The notes below the pieces were generated by a model. It had not been told where the DNA came from. It saw only the letters and a list, made by a program, of their open reading frames with translations, and did not search any database. Position numbers and translations under genes: made by a program. Source: Desulfovibrio sp. (GTDB lineage Bacteria; Desulfobacterota; Desulfovibrionia; Desulfovibrionales; Desulfovibrionaceae). From it: a DNA stretch of 64,000 bases. This document shows positions 42,648 to 51,011 of this stretch, piece after piece. Numbering within the stretch: the first letter of the stretch is position 1; the number at the start of each line of letters is the position of its first letter. The DNA is taken from the NCBI GenBank assembly GCA_022839785.1, contig JALHJW010000001.1, forward strand, positions 434,001-498,000, read 5' to 3'.

Positions 42648-43574
42648 ATGCAGAGCATCGAACTGTGCATCGTGGGCGCCGGCCCGGCAGGCATCTCGGC
42701 GGCCATCTACGCCGCCCGGGCGAACGTGGGCTGCCTGCTCCTGGGCGGCACGCCCAAGTTCGCGGCCGACTACGAGATCGACAACTATTTCGGCTTCCCC
42801 GAAACCATCAGCGGCCGCGAGCTGCGCGAACGGGGCCTGGCCCAGGCCCTGCGCTTCGGCGCGCAACGCCTGGACGAACTGGCCGTGGGGCTGCACGCCG
42901 GGGAGAACGGGGGCTTCACGATCATCACGCCCTCGCGGCGTATCGGGTCCTGCACCCTCATCCTGGCCACGGGCGTGGCCAGATCCCGGCCCAATGTCCC
43001 CGGCCTCGCGGCCTTCGAGGGCAAGGGCGTGTCCTGGTGCGTGACCTGCGACGGCTTCTTCATGCGCGGCAAGCCCGTGGCCGTGCTGGGCGAGGGCAAC
43101 TACGCCGCCAACCAGGCGCTGGAGCTGCTCACCTACACCCCGGCGGTCACGCTGCTCCTCAACGGCAAGACGCCGTCCATGGACGAGGCCTACCGCGCCC
43201 GGCTCGGCGAGGCGGGCATCGCCATCCGGCCCGAACCCGTGGCCGGGCTCGAAGGCGAGGCCGGCCTTTCGCGCGCCGTGCTGCAAGGCGGGACGCCCCT
43301 CGACATCCACGGCCTCTTCGTGGCCGTGGGCGAGGCCTCGTCCGGCGACTTCGCCCAGGCCCTGGGCCTTGAACGCAGCGGCAGCTTCATCGCCGTGGAC
43401 AAGGAGCAAGCCACCAACGTGCCCGGTGCGTTCGCGGCCGGGGACTGCACCGGCGGCTTCCTGCAGATCAGCAAGGCCGTGGGCGAGGGCGCGGTGGCCG
43501 CCCGCTCGGCCATCGCCTACGTCAAGAAGCGCTGCCGGGAGGCGGGAGGCGAAACGGCCGCCCAAAACCCTTGA
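42648..43574 (+). CDS. thioredoxin reductase-like flavoprotein
   Basis: 308 residues. FAD motif CIVGAGPAGISAAIYAARA at 7-25, redox-active CVTC (131-134), GEGNYAANQALELL replacing the usual GGGxxA NADPH motif, and C-terminal AAGDCTGGFLQISKAVGEGAVAA. The NAD(P)H-binding GxGxxA is degenerate (VLGEGNYA), and the HRRxxxR motif of NADPH specificity is missing, so it may use another donor, such as ferredoxin. GGAGGT precedes the start. No thioredoxin gene is adjacent. Confidence 0.82.
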   Translation: MQSIELCIVGAGPAGISAAIYAARANVGCLLLGGTPKFAADYEIDNYFGFPETISGRELRERGLAQALRFGAQRLDELAVGLHAGENGGFTIITPSRRIGSCTLILATGVARSRPNVPGLAAFEGKGVSWCVTCDGFFMRGKPVAVLGEGNYAANQALELLTYTPAVTLLLNGKTPSMDEAYRARLGEAGIAIRPEPVAGLEGEAGLSRAVLQGGTPLDIHGLFVAVGEASSGDFAQALGLERSGSFIAVDKEQATNVPGAFAAGDCTGGFLQISKAVGEGAVAARSAIAYVKKRCREAGGETAAQNP

Positions 43575-43630
43575 CAGCCCCGCCAAGCCGGGATAGGTAG
43601 ACCGACTTCACCTGACGCCACGGCGTCATG

Positions 43631-43706
43631 GGGCCAATAGCTCAGTTGGCAGAGCCACCGGCTCATAACCGGTTCGTCCCAGGTTCGAATCCTGGTTGGC
43701 CCACCA
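43631..43706 (+). tRNA. tRNA-Met (anticodon CAT)
   Basis: A complete cloverleaf: acceptor stem GGGCCAA with TTGGCCC, D-arm AGCTCAGTTGGCAGAGC, anticodon stem ACCGG-CTCATAA-CCGGT with CAT, T-arm AGGTTCGAATCCT, and encoded CCA at 43704-43706. A G1-C72 pair rules out the initiator. The CAT anticodon also fits the lysidine-modified tRNA-Ile; elongator Met is preferred but not proven. Confidence 0.9.
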
Positions 43707-43777
43707 CTTGAAAGGAAAAGCGTTGAACGTCGCGTACGATTCGCTCCTGAAACGGGCCGCAAGGGCCGTCATGATAC

Positions 43778-43820
43778 CGAAGGTGCTTCCCGGGGACTCC
43801 TGCCCAGAGAAGCACCTTCG
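43778..43820 (+). terminator. hairpin downstream of the tRNA
   Basis: A perfect 12-bp stem (43778-43789 with 43809-43820) and a 19-nt loop. It lacks a T-tract and lies just ahead of the Nif3-like gene at 43845. Confidence 0.5.
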
Positions 43821-43844
43821 CCATTTGAGGGCCGACCGCACGGA

Positions 43845-44636
43845 ATGCTGAGCGTCAGGGAGATCATCGCGCGCATCGAACGTCTGGCCCCGCCCCGGCT
43901 CCAGGAGGAGTGGGACGCATGCGGGGTGCAGGTGGCCGGAGACCGGGACGACGCCTCCCGGCTCGCCCTGACCCTCGATCCCTCCCCCGCCTGCATCGCC
44001 GCGGCCCTGGACTGGAACGCGGACGTCGTCCTCTGCCACCATCCCCTGGCCCTGACGCCGAAACTTCCGGCCAAGCGCGACGCTTTCCGCGAAACGCTCC
44101 GCCTTCTGCTCTCCTCCGGCGCGTGGCTCTACGCCGCGCACACCTCCCTCGACTCCGTGACCGCGGGCCCGGTGAGCTGGCTCGGCCAGGAACTCGGGCT
44201 GTCCAGCCTCGCGCCCCTCGCGCCCAGCGCGGCGGACCCCGCCTGCGGCATCGGATTCCTGGGCGACCTGCCCGCGCCCCTGCCCCTGCGGGACTTCCTG
44301 GCCCGTCTGGAAGGGCTGCTCGGCCGCGACTTCTGGACCCAGTGCGGCCCGGAACCCGAAACGGTGCGCCGCGTGGCCTGCTGCCCCGGCTCCGGGGCCT
44401 CGCTCATGGAGCGCGCGGCCTCCCTGGGCGCGGACGTGCTGGTCACGGGCGACGTCAGGTACCACCAGGCCGCCGAGGCCCCGCTGCTGGTCATCGACGC
44501 GGGCCACTTCCGCCTGGAGGAGGAGATGATGCGGCGTCTGGCCGCGCAGCTTTCGGACGACCTGTCCCCGCACGGGGTGGACGTCCGGTTTTTCGAGGGA
44601 CGCGAGCCCTTCACGGCCCGCGTCCGGGGCGGCTGA
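43845..44636 (+). CDS. Nif3-like / DUF34 dinuclear metal center protein
   Basis: 263 residues, the usual size for YbgI/Nif3. EEWDACGVQVAG, DVVLCHHPLAL (HHP metal ligands), AAHTSLDSV, CCPGSGASLMERA, DVLVTGDVRYHQA and DAGHFRLEEEMMRRL match the conserved metal-binding positions. It was once annotated as a type 2 GTP cyclohydrolase; the true role may be metal-related. A probable operon with the zinc-ribbon gene 68 bp downstream. Confidence 0.87.
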   Translation: MLSVREIIARIERLAPPRLQEEWDACGVQVAGDRDDASRLALTLDPSPACIAAALDWNADVVLCHHPLALTPKLPAKRDAFRETLRLLLSSGAWLYAAHTSLDSVTAGPVSWLGQELGLSSLAPLAPSAADPACGIGFLGDLPAPLPLRDFLARLEGLLGRDFWTQCGPEPETVRRVACCPGSGASLMERAASLGADVLVTGDVRYHQAAEAPLLVIDAGHFRLEEEMMRRLAAQLSDDLSPHGVDVRFFEGREPFTARVRGG

Positions 44637-44704
44637 CGCCCGCACTTTCGGCGACCATTGCCCGCGGGGAACCTAGCCGCGGACGCAAGAGAACGAGGAA
44701 ACGC

Positions 44705-45550
44705 ATGTACCAGAAACAGATCGAACAGCTCGTCATCCTCCAGCACCTGGACCAGGAGATCCTGGCCCTCGAAAAGGAGCTGGACCTCGCCCCGCGCGAA
44801 CTCTCCGACCTTGAAAGCCGCTACCAGGCCGACCTGGAGCAGCAGAACCAGGTCCTGGAGAAGATCGAATTCCTGAAGGCCCAGCAGAAGCGCCTCGGCT
44901 CCGAGATCGAAGAGGACGCCCTCAAGATCAAGAAGAGCAAGAACAAGCTGATGATGGCCTCCAACACGCGCGAGTACCACGCCATGATGCGCGAGATGGA
45001 CAACATGGAGAAGCTCAACCGCCTGCGCGAGGAGGAGCACGCCACCCTGAGCGAGGAGCTGTCCCGCCAGGAGGAGTCCATGGGCGAACTCAAGGGCACG
45101 GCCGAGGGCCTGTCCGGCGAACTGGCGGCCAAGCGCGAGAACCTGGACAAACGTCTGGAAAAGGCCCGCGCCCAGCTCGACAAGTTCCTGAAGGACCGCG
45201 CCACCGCGGGCAAGATCGTGCCGGCCCCGATCCTGGCGCGCTACGAGTTCATCCGTTCGCGCCTGCGCACCCCGGTCATCGTGCCGGTGGAAGGCGGCAT
45301 CTGCGCGGGCTGCCACATCTCCATCCCGCCCCAGACCTACAACGAGCTGCAGCGCGGCAAGCAGATCCACTCCTGCCCCAACTGCCAGCGCCTGATCTAC
45401 TGGGAGCAGCACCTGCCGCAGTCGGCCAACGAGAAGGCCGAGGCCGTGCGCCGCGAGGGCGAGGCCGTGCGCAACGCCGCGGCCAAGGAGGCCGCCGAGG
45501 CCGCCGCCAAGGTCGCCGCCGCTGCTGCCGAGACCGCCGACGCGGAGTGA
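44705..45550 (+). CDS. coiled-coil protein with C4 zinc ribbon (DUF164/CdsZ-like)
   Basis: 281 residues. A long coiled coil spans about 5-175 (LDQEILALEKELDLAPRELSDLESRYQADLEQ...), then a zinc ribbon with CAGC and CPNC pairs (about 201-235). A low-complexity Ala/Glu/Lys-rich tail ends the protein (about 245-281). This is the classic C4-type zinc-ribbon family next to Nif3-like genes, of unknown function, possibly binding nucleic acid. GAGGAA precedes the start. Confidence 0.85.
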   Translation: MYQKQIEQLVILQHLDQEILALEKELDLAPRELSDLESRYQADLEQQNQVLEKIEFLKAQQKRLGSEIEEDALKIKKSKNKLMMASNTREYHAMMREMDNMEKLNRLREEEHATLSEELSRQEESMGELKGTAEGLSGELAAKRENLDKRLEKARAQLDKFLKDRATAGKIVPAPILARYEFIRSRLRTPVIVPVEGGICAGCHISIPPQTYNELQRGKQIHSCPNCQRLIYWEQHLPQSANEKAEAVRREGEAVRNAAAKEAAEAAAKVAAAAAETADAE

Positions 45551-45670
45551 TCCCGCGGACGAAAGCCGCCATTTTCCGGGGCGGGACGCTTTCCCTTCTG
45601 GACAGCGCCCGCCCCGGCCATTATTTCTGCATACGGACAGGACGCCGCCCCCGGGCGGCTCCCCATATCT

Positions 45671-46014
45671 GGAGCCGGACGAGCCGTCGCCGCGGATGCG
45701 AATCCGGGGAGGAAAGTCCGGGCTCCGCAGGGCAGGACGCTGGGTAACCCCCAGGGGGAGCGATCCCCGGCAAGCGCAACAGAGAGCAGACCGCCCCGCG
45801 CAAGCGGGGTAAGGGTGAAACGGTGGGGTAAGAGCCCACCGGCTGCGGCGGCGACGTCGCAGGCCAGGCAAGCCCCGTCCGGAGCAAGACCACATAGGAA
45901 CGCGCCTGAGGCCGGCCCGGCCGATGCGTTCGGGTAGGTTGCTTGAGGCGCGGAGCAATCCGCGTCCTAGAGGAATGACGGCATAGAACAGAACCCGGCT
46001 TACGGTCCGGCTCC
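45671..46014 (+). ncRNA. rnpB: RNase P RNA, bacterial class A
   Basis: 344 nt. The 5' end GGAGCCGGAC pairs with the 3' end GTCCGGCTCC (helix P1). Conserved elements: GGGAGGAAAGTCCGGGCTCC near the start, GTAAGGGTGAAACGGTGG, GTAAGAGCCCACC, and near the 3' end AGAGGAATGACGGC and ACAGAACCCGGCTTACG. Catalytic RNA that trims tRNA 5' leaders. A strong terminator follows. Confidence 0.95.
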
Positions 46015-46024
46015 AGAATTCCCG

Positions 46025-46061
46025 GCGGCCCGGCGGATATCTCCGCCGGGCCGCGCCTTTT
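46025..46061 (+). terminator. rho-independent terminator of rnpB
   Basis: A perfect 13-bp GC stem (46025-46037 with 46042-46054), TATC loop, then TTTT at 46058-46061, directly after the RNase P RNA. Confidence 0.88.
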
Positions 46062-46068
46062 GGGAGAA

Positions 46069-46125
46069 AGGGCATCAGCCGCTGACGGACGCGCTTCGTC
46101 CGCGTCCGTCAGCGGCTGATGCCCT
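46069..46125. repeat. 25-bp perfect inverted repeat
   Basis: 46069-46093 pairs without mismatch with 46101-46125, leaving a 7-nt loop. It begins 7 nt after the rnpB terminator and ends 59 nt before the ispDF start codon. There is no T-tract, and it is longer than any terminator in the window. Confidence 0.85.
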
Positions 46126-46184
46126 CCCTCGCCCTTCCGCCCTCTTCCCTTGACCCGTGCGCGGCTTTGCCGCATTGTCCGCGC

Positions 46185-47417
46185 ATGTCGCTCTGGGCCA
46201 TCGTCCTTGCCGCGGGCAGCGGCTCCCGCCTTGCCTCCGCCGGAATAGGCGTGCGCAAGCAGTTCCTGGAATACGAGGGCGCGCCGCTCTTCTGGCGTTC
46301 CCTCGCCACTCTCTCCCGCCTGCCCGAGCTGGCCGGGCTGGTGGCGGTCTTCCCGCCCGAGGCATCCGGCGCGGCCGAGGACGCCCTGAAGGGGCTGCTC
46401 GCCCGTTCGCCCCTGGGCCTGCCCTGCCGCACGGCGCTGGGCGGCGCGCGCCGCCAGGACTCCGTGGCCGCGGGCCTCGCCGCCCTGCCGCGCGAGGCCT
46501 CCGCCGTGCTCGTGCACGACGCGGCCCGCCCCTTCCTCACCCCGGACCTGGCGGCCCGGCTGGCCGACGCCCTGGCCGGGGGCGCGCGGGCCGTGATCCC
46601 CGGCCTGGCCGTGGCCGACACCATCAAGGCCGTGGACGCGGACGGCATCGTCGTGGCAACCCCGGAACGCGCGAGCCTTCGCGCCGTGCAGACGCCCCAG
46701 GGCTTCGACCTGGCGCTTCTGCGCGCCGCCCATGCCCGGGCGGCCAGCGAGGGCTGGGAGGCGACCGACGACGCCATGCTCGTGGAGCGGCTGGGCGAGC
46801 CGGTGCTGGTCATCGGGGGCGAGCCGGGCAACGTCAAGATCACCAATCCCGAGGATCTGCGCCTGCTGGCGCGGGAGGAGAGCGCCGTGCCCGTTTCCGT
46901 CACCGGCTTCGGCTACGACGTCCACAAGTTCGGCCCCGGCCGTCCTTTCGTGCTCGGCACCGTGCCCATTCCCGGCGCGCCGGAGATCGTCGCCCACTCC
47001 GACGGCGACGTGCTGCTGCACGCGCTCATGGACGCCATCCTGGGCTGCCTGGGCGAGGGCGACATCGGCCGCCTCTTCCCGGACACGGACGCGGCGTTCG
47101 AGAACGCCTCCTCCGCCATCCTCCTGGACGAGGTCCTGGAGCTGGCCCGCGCCAAGGGCTGCCGCCTGATGCACGCGGACCTCACCATCATCGCCCAGAT
47201 TCCCAAGGTGAGCCCGCACCGGGCGCGCATCCGCGAGGCCGTGGCGCGCCTCCTGGACCTCCCGCCCGAGCGGGTCAACCTCAAGGCGACCACCGAGGAA
47301 GGCCTCGGCTTCACCGGCGAGAAGAAGGGCATCAAGTGCGTGGCCGTAGTCACGGCGCTCACGCCCGCCGCCTTCCCCGCGCCGGGGACACTTGCGCCGT
47401 CCGCGCCATCACGCTAA
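46185..47417 (+). CDS. ispDF: bifunctional IspD/IspF enzyme of the MEP pathway
   Basis: 410 residues. Residues 1-235 are IspD, which makes CDP-methylerythritol: MSLWAIVLAAGSGSRL (CTP-binding loop), VHDAARPFL, TPQGFDL and TDDAMLVE. Residues about 236-395 are IspF, which makes methylerythritol cyclodiphosphate: GFGYDVHKFGPGRPF (metal ligands D and H), AHSDGDVLLHALMDAILGCLGEGDIG, and KATTEEGLGFTG. Fusion of these two steps is known in several proteobacteria. The start is set at the IspD N-terminus. Confidence 0.94.
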   Translation: MSLWAIVLAAGSGSRLASAGIGVRKQFLEYEGAPLFWRSLATLSRLPELAGLVAVFPPEASGAAEDALKGLLARSPLGLPCRTALGGARRQDSVAAGLAALPREASAVLVHDAARPFLTPDLAARLADALAGGARAVIPGLAVADTIKAVDADGIVVATPERASLRAVQTPQGFDLALLRAAHARAASEGWEATDDAMLVERLGEPVLVIGGEPGNVKITNPEDLRLLAREESAVPVSVTGFGYDVHKFGPGRPFVLGTVPIPGAPEIVAHSDGDVLLHALMDAILGCLGEGDIGRLFPDTDAAFENASSAILLDEVLELARAKGCRLMHADLTIIAQIPKVSPHRARIREAVARLLDLPPERVNLKATTEEGLGFTGEKKGIKCVAVVTALTPAAFPAPGTLAPSAPSR

Positions 47418-47469
47418 CACATCCGTCCCGCGGCGCGCCGTCGCGAGATGTCCATCCGGAGCCGAACGC

Positions 47470-48930
47470 ATGCAGCTGTACAACACCCTGACCCGCAGAA
47501 AGGAACCCTTCGTCCCCGCCGTGCCCGGCAAGGTGGGCATGTACGTCTGCGGCATCACGGCCTACGATTTCTGCCACATCGGCCACGCCCGCTCCTCCGT
47601 GGTCTTCGACGTGCTGGTGCGCTACCTGCGGTACACGGGCCTTTCCGTGACCTTCGTGCGCAACTTCACGGACATCGACGACAAGATCATCAAGCGTGCG
47701 AACGAGGAAGGCAGCACCTCCGAGGAAGTGGCCGAGCGCAACATCCGCTACTTCTACGAGGACATGGACGGCCTGGGCATCCTGCGCGCGGACGTCGAGC
47801 CCAGGTGCACCACCCACGTGCCGGAGATGATCCAGGTCACGCGGCAGCTCATCGACAAGGGCCACGCCTACGCCACGCCCTCGGGCGACGTGTACTTCCG
47901 CGTGCGTTCGTTTAAGGACTACGGCAAGCTTTCCGGCCGCGACGTCGAGGAGTTGGAGGCGGGCGCGCGCATCGCCCCGGGCGAGGAGAAGGAGGACCCG
48001 CTGGACTTCGCCCTGTGGAAGGGGGCCAAGCCGGGCGAGCCCTCCTGGGACAGCCCCTGGGGCAAGGGGCGGCCCGGCTGGCACATCGAGTGCTCGGCCA
48101 TGAGCGAGAAGCACCTGCCCCTGCCGCTGGACATCCACGGCGGCGGCCAGGACCTCATCTTCCCCCACCACGAGAACGAGATCGCCCAGACCGAGGCGGC
48201 GCTGGACAAACCCTTCGCCCGCTACTGGGTGCACAACGGCTTCGTGCAGATCAACCAGGAGAAGATGTCCAAGAGCCTCGGCAACTTCTTCACCATCCGC
48301 GAGATCACGGCCCGTTTCCTGCCCGAGGTGCTGCGCTTCTTCCTCCTGACCATGCACTACAGGAGCCCGCTCGACTTCTCGGACGAGGCCATGGAGGAGG
48401 CGGAAAAGGGGCTGCGCCGCATCTACGCGGCGCTCGCGCAGGTGCACGCCGAGCTGGACCAGCCGAAATCCTGGAACAAAGGGCCGCTGCCGAAAGAGAT
48501 CGACGCCGAGTTGGCCGACCTCACGGCCAAGTGGCGCGAGGCCATGGAGGACGACCTGAACACAGCCGCCGCCTTGGGCCACGTCTTCGGCCTGGTGCGC
48601 CTGGCCGGGCGGGTGTTGGAGAACAAGGGCTGGCGCAAGCTCGAAGGCGGCAAGGCGCTGCTCGAAAAGACCCTCGCCCTGATGGGCGAATGGGGCGGCG
48701 TGCTCGGCCTCTTTGACCGCGACCCCGCCGCCTTCCTGGCCGAACTGCGCACCAGCCGCGCCGCGCGCAAGGGCATTGAGGCCGCCACGGTGGACGAGCT
48801 GCTGGCCGCCCGCGCCGCGGCCCGCGCGGCCAAGGACTTCGCCGGTTCCGACGCCATCCGCGGCCAGCTGGCCGAGATGGGCGTGGAGGTGAAAGACACC
48901 CCCGCAGGCCAGGAGTGGGACGTGGCGTAG
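47470..48930 (+). CDS. cysS: cysteinyl-tRNA synthetase
   Basis: 486 residues. HIGH motif at 36-39 (CHIGHARS), VCGIT with the first zinc cysteine, GWHIECSAM and HENEIAQTE with the remaining zinc ligands, and KMSKSLGN near 269. Charges tRNA-Cys. The start at 47470 gives the family N-terminus MQLYNTLTRRKEPF. 52 bp after ispDF, so possibly cotranscribed. Confidence 0.96.
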   Translation: MQLYNTLTRRKEPFVPAVPGKVGMYVCGITAYDFCHIGHARSSVVFDVLVRYLRYTGLSVTFVRNFTDIDDKIIKRANEEGSTSEEVAERNIRYFYEDMDGLGILRADVEPRCTTHVPEMIQVTRQLIDKGHAYATPSGDVYFRVRSFKDYGKLSGRDVEELEAGARIAPGEEKEDPLDFALWKGAKPGEPSWDSPWGKGRPGWHIECSAMSEKHLPLPLDIHGGGQDLIFPHHENEIAQTEAALDKPFARYWVHNGFVQINQEKMSKSLGNFFTIREITARFLPEVLRFFLLTMHYRSPLDFSDEAMEEAEKGLRRIYAALAQVHAELDQPKSWNKGPLPKEIDAELADLTAKWREAMEDDLNTAAALGHVFGLVRLAGRVLENKGWRKLEGGKALLEKTLALMGEWGGVLGLFDRDPAAFLAELRTSRAARKGIEAATVDELLAARAAARAAKDFAGSDAIRGQLAEMGVEVKDTPAGQEWDVA

Positions 48931-48941
48931 CCGGGATAGGC

Positions 48942-48985
48942 TTGCCAAGGCGCGACTCAGCCACTATAGTCATTTCGTGCGAATT
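48942..48985 (+). promoter_or_regulatory. promoter and operator of the toxin-antitoxin pair
   Basis: -35 TTGCCA (48942-48947), 17 bp, -10 TATAGT (48965-48970). A near-perfect palindrome, ATTTCGTGCGAATT (48972-48985), covers the predicted start point, as expected for autorepression by the antitoxin. Confidence 0.6.
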
Positions 48986-49016
48986 AGCTGATTTGGGCGA
49001 ACGCACGGAGGACGCC

Positions 49017-49286
49017 ATGAAGACCGCCACCGCCACCCAGGTCAAGAACAGCCTGGGCGAATATCTCGACGCAGCCCTGCGCGAGCCCGTGGTCATCACC
49101 AAGTCGGGCCGCAGCCACAGCGTGCTGCTCTCCTGGGAGGACTACCAGCGGCTGGCCGCCATGGAGGACGCCTGGTGGGGCGAGCAGGCGCTCGCCGTGG
49201 AGCGCGCCGGGGATATCCTCGGAGCGGCGGAGAGCCTCGACTTCCTGAACGCGGGGCTGAAGAAGGCCGCAGCGGGCGATGGCTAA
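49017..49286 (+). CDS. Phd/YefM-family antitoxin
   Basis: 89 residues from 49017 (GGAGG upstream). MKTATATQVKNSLGEYLDAALREPVVITKSGRSHSVLLSWEDYQRL is the DNA-binding Phd/YefM N-terminal domain; the rest would wrap the toxin. It overlaps the toxin gene by 8 nt and probably represses its own promoter. Confidence 0.88.
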   Translation: MKTATATQVKNSLGEYLDAALREPVVITKSGRSHSVLLSWEDYQRLAAMEDAWWGEQALAVERAGDILGAAESLDFLNAGLKKAAAGDG

Positions 49287-49548
49287 GCTGCTCCTCTCCC
49301 GGCGCGCGAGGGATTTCCTGGACAGCCTGCCCGCCAAGCAGTTCCGCCAGGTGGCCCTGCGCGTCTTCGATCTGCTCAAAGAACCAACCGCCCCGGACAC
49401 CAAGCAGCTCACGGGCTACCCCTACCGCCGCGCCGACTGCGGCGAGTACCGCATCGTCTATGCCCTGGACGGCGACACCGTGACCGTCCTGCTCGTAGGC
49501 AAACGCAACGACTCGGACGTGTACAAGCAGCTGAGACGCCTCGCCTGA
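49279..49548 (+). CDS. RelE/ParE-family toxin
   Basis: 89 residues. AKLLLSRRARDFLDSLPAKQFRQVALRVFDLLKEPTAPDTKQLTGYPYRRADCGEYRIVYALDGDTVTVLLVGKRNDSDVYKQLRR has the RelE fold signature, including the C-terminal R-x-x-x-YR-IVY and VGKRNDxxVY strand typical of mRNA-cleaving members. Coupled to the antitoxin by an 8-nt overlap. Confidence 0.88.
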   Translation: MAKLLLSRRARDFLDSLPAKQFRQVALRVFDLLKEPTAPDTKQLTGYPYRRADCGEYRIVYALDGDTVTVLLVGKRNDSDVYKQLRRLA

Positions 49549-49563
49549 CAAAGCGCGCCACGT

Positions 49564-50478
49564 TCACCGCGTCAGCAGTTCCAGATACGCCAGCTCCATC
49601 TCCGCCATCTCGGCGTCGTTTTTTCTGATCCATTCGGCCAGCCAGCCGATGCGGCTGGCCGCGATGGCCGGGCGCAGGAGCGGGGCGAGGTGGGGGGGCA
49701 GCAGGCCTCCGTCTTGCAGGCGGCGCAGCATGGCCGCGCCCGCGCCGCGCTGGAAGGTGGCCGGGTTCTCGATGCCCAGGCAGCCCAGCGTGTTCGCCAT
49801 GTCGTAGAGCGCGTGCTTGAAGCCCGCGAACTCCCAGTCGATGACCGCGCGGATACGCCCGCCGCGCCAGAGGGCGTTGAGCGGGTGCAGGTCGCCGTGG
49901 CAGAGCACGCGGGGCAGGGAGGGCTCCATGTCGAGAAAGGGCTTAAGGCGGCGGGCGGCGTCCGAGGCGCGCGTAAAAATCCCTGGCGCGTGGCTCCTGA
50001 GGTCCGCGAGAATCCGCTCCACATAGGGCGCGAGGGCGAACTCGCCCACCGCGGCCGGGAGGCTCCCCGCCTCCGCCGCGCGCTCGGCTGCGGCGCGAAG
50101 CTCCAGCAGCACGTCCGCCAGCTCCTCGCCCGGCAGGCCCCTTTCGGTGTAGCCCGGCGCGTCGAGCGCCTCTCCGGGGACGAACGGCGCGAGTTGCCAC
50201 ATGTCGCCCGCCTCGTCCCGGTGCACGTACCCGCCCGCGCCGCACGGCCGGTACGCGCAGGCCCGGCCGAACCCGGCCGCGACGAGCCCGTCGAGCAGCC
50301 GCCCCAGCGCCTCGCGCCGCGCGGCCTGCCCCGGCGCGAGGCGCTCCAGCACCCACAGCCCGCCGTCCGCGTCCTGCACCACCCGCCGCGCGATGCACCG
50401 CTCCGGACTGCCGGGGATGGGGAGGTCTGGCCGCTCGCGGCCAAAGGCGAGATTCCAGGGAGCGAGCGGCGCGTTCAT
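49564..50478 (-). CDS. aminoglycoside phosphotransferase-like kinase
   Basis: 304 residues with the APH/choline kinase fold: RVLCHGDLHPLNALWRGGRIRAVIDWEFAGFKHALYDMANTL contains the HxDxxxxN catalytic motif and the DxD-like metal site. The N-terminal lobe (LWVLERLAPGQ) has a weak kinase glycine-rich region. The substrate, a small alcohol or sugar, is unknown; antibiotic resistance is not implied. It is convergent with the toxin gene. Confidence 0.82.
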   Translation of the reverse strand: MNAPLAPWNLAFGRERPDLPIPGSPERCIARRVVQDADGGLWVLERLAPGQAARREALGRLLDGLVAAGFGRACAYRPCGAGGYVHRDEAGDMWQLAPFVPGEALDAPGYTERGLPGEELADVLLELRAAAERAAEAGSLPAAVGEFALAPYVERILADLRSHAPGIFTRASDAARRLKPFLDMEPSLPRVLCHGDLHPLNALWRGGRIRAVIDWEFAGFKHALYDMANTLGCLGIENPATFQRGAGAAMLRRLQDGGLLPPHLAPLLRPAIAASRIGWLAEWIRKNDAEMAEMELAYLELLTR

Positions 50479-50528
50479 GAAGGCCTCATGCTGCGCGCGC
50501 CTGCGGCCGTCCGTGTGCCGGACACGAC

Positions 50529-50554
50529 AAAAGGGGGCCGTGCGGCCCCCTTTT
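50529..50554. terminator. bidirectional rho-independent terminator
   Basis: AAAAGGGGGCC-GTGC-GGCCCCCTTTT, a perfect 11-bp stem with A and T tracts, so it works in both directions. On the minus strand it follows the gene ending at 50575. Confidence 0.85.
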
Positions 50555-50574
50555 CGCGAACGTCCGTCTCCGGA

Positions 50575-50934
50575 CTAGCATTCTTCCTTCTCGATGGTCC
50601 GCCGCAGCCACTCCTTGATCTCCTCGGTGGGCTCCAGGATGCCGCGCACCTTGCCGCGCGCGGCGAGGAAGCCGGGGATGAACTCGGCCGGAATCTTCTT
50701 CTCGCACAGGGACTCGCTGCCCCACTTGTTCATCTTCATGAGCACGGCCTTGGGCTCCGGCCCCCAGGTGTCCACGACGAAGTAGATGGAATACTCGTCG
50801 GACAGGGTCACGGGACGCCTGAGGTCGTCGCGATAGTTGTTGTTGCCCCACTCCAGGTAGCGCGTCACCGCGTCCTCCTGGATCATGTCCCATTCGACTT
50901 CGTTCAGCCATGCCTTGCAGTTGGTCTCGGCCAT
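50575..50934 (-). CDS. conserved hypothetical protein
   Basis: 119 residues, acidic and soluble, with no recognised domain. It is rich in Trp (at 9, 15, 29, 57 and later), Glu and Asn, with YSIYFVVDTWGPEPKAVLMKMNKWGSESLCEKKIPAEFIPGFLAARGKVRGILEPTEEIKEWLRRTIEKEEC in the second half. Normal codon use and a terminator directly downstream suggest a real gene. Function unknown. Confidence 0.65.
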   Translation of the reverse strand: MAETNCKAWLNEVEWDMIQEDAVTRYLEWGNNNYRDDLRRPVTLSDEYSIYFVVDTWGPEPKAVLMKMNKWGSESLCEKKIPAEFIPGFLAARGKVRGILEPTEEIKEWLRRTIEKEEC

Positions 50935-51011
50935 GCGTCCCTCCGGGGATTGTTCTCGATGCTGCCCAGATTACGCCGAAAACAGCCCGGCGCGCAAGCC
51001 TTTCAAAGAAA

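Noticed and set aside
43631..43706. tRNA gene as integration site of a genomic island
   Set aside because: No integrase, direct repeat of the tRNA 3' end or change in gene content is visible on either side.
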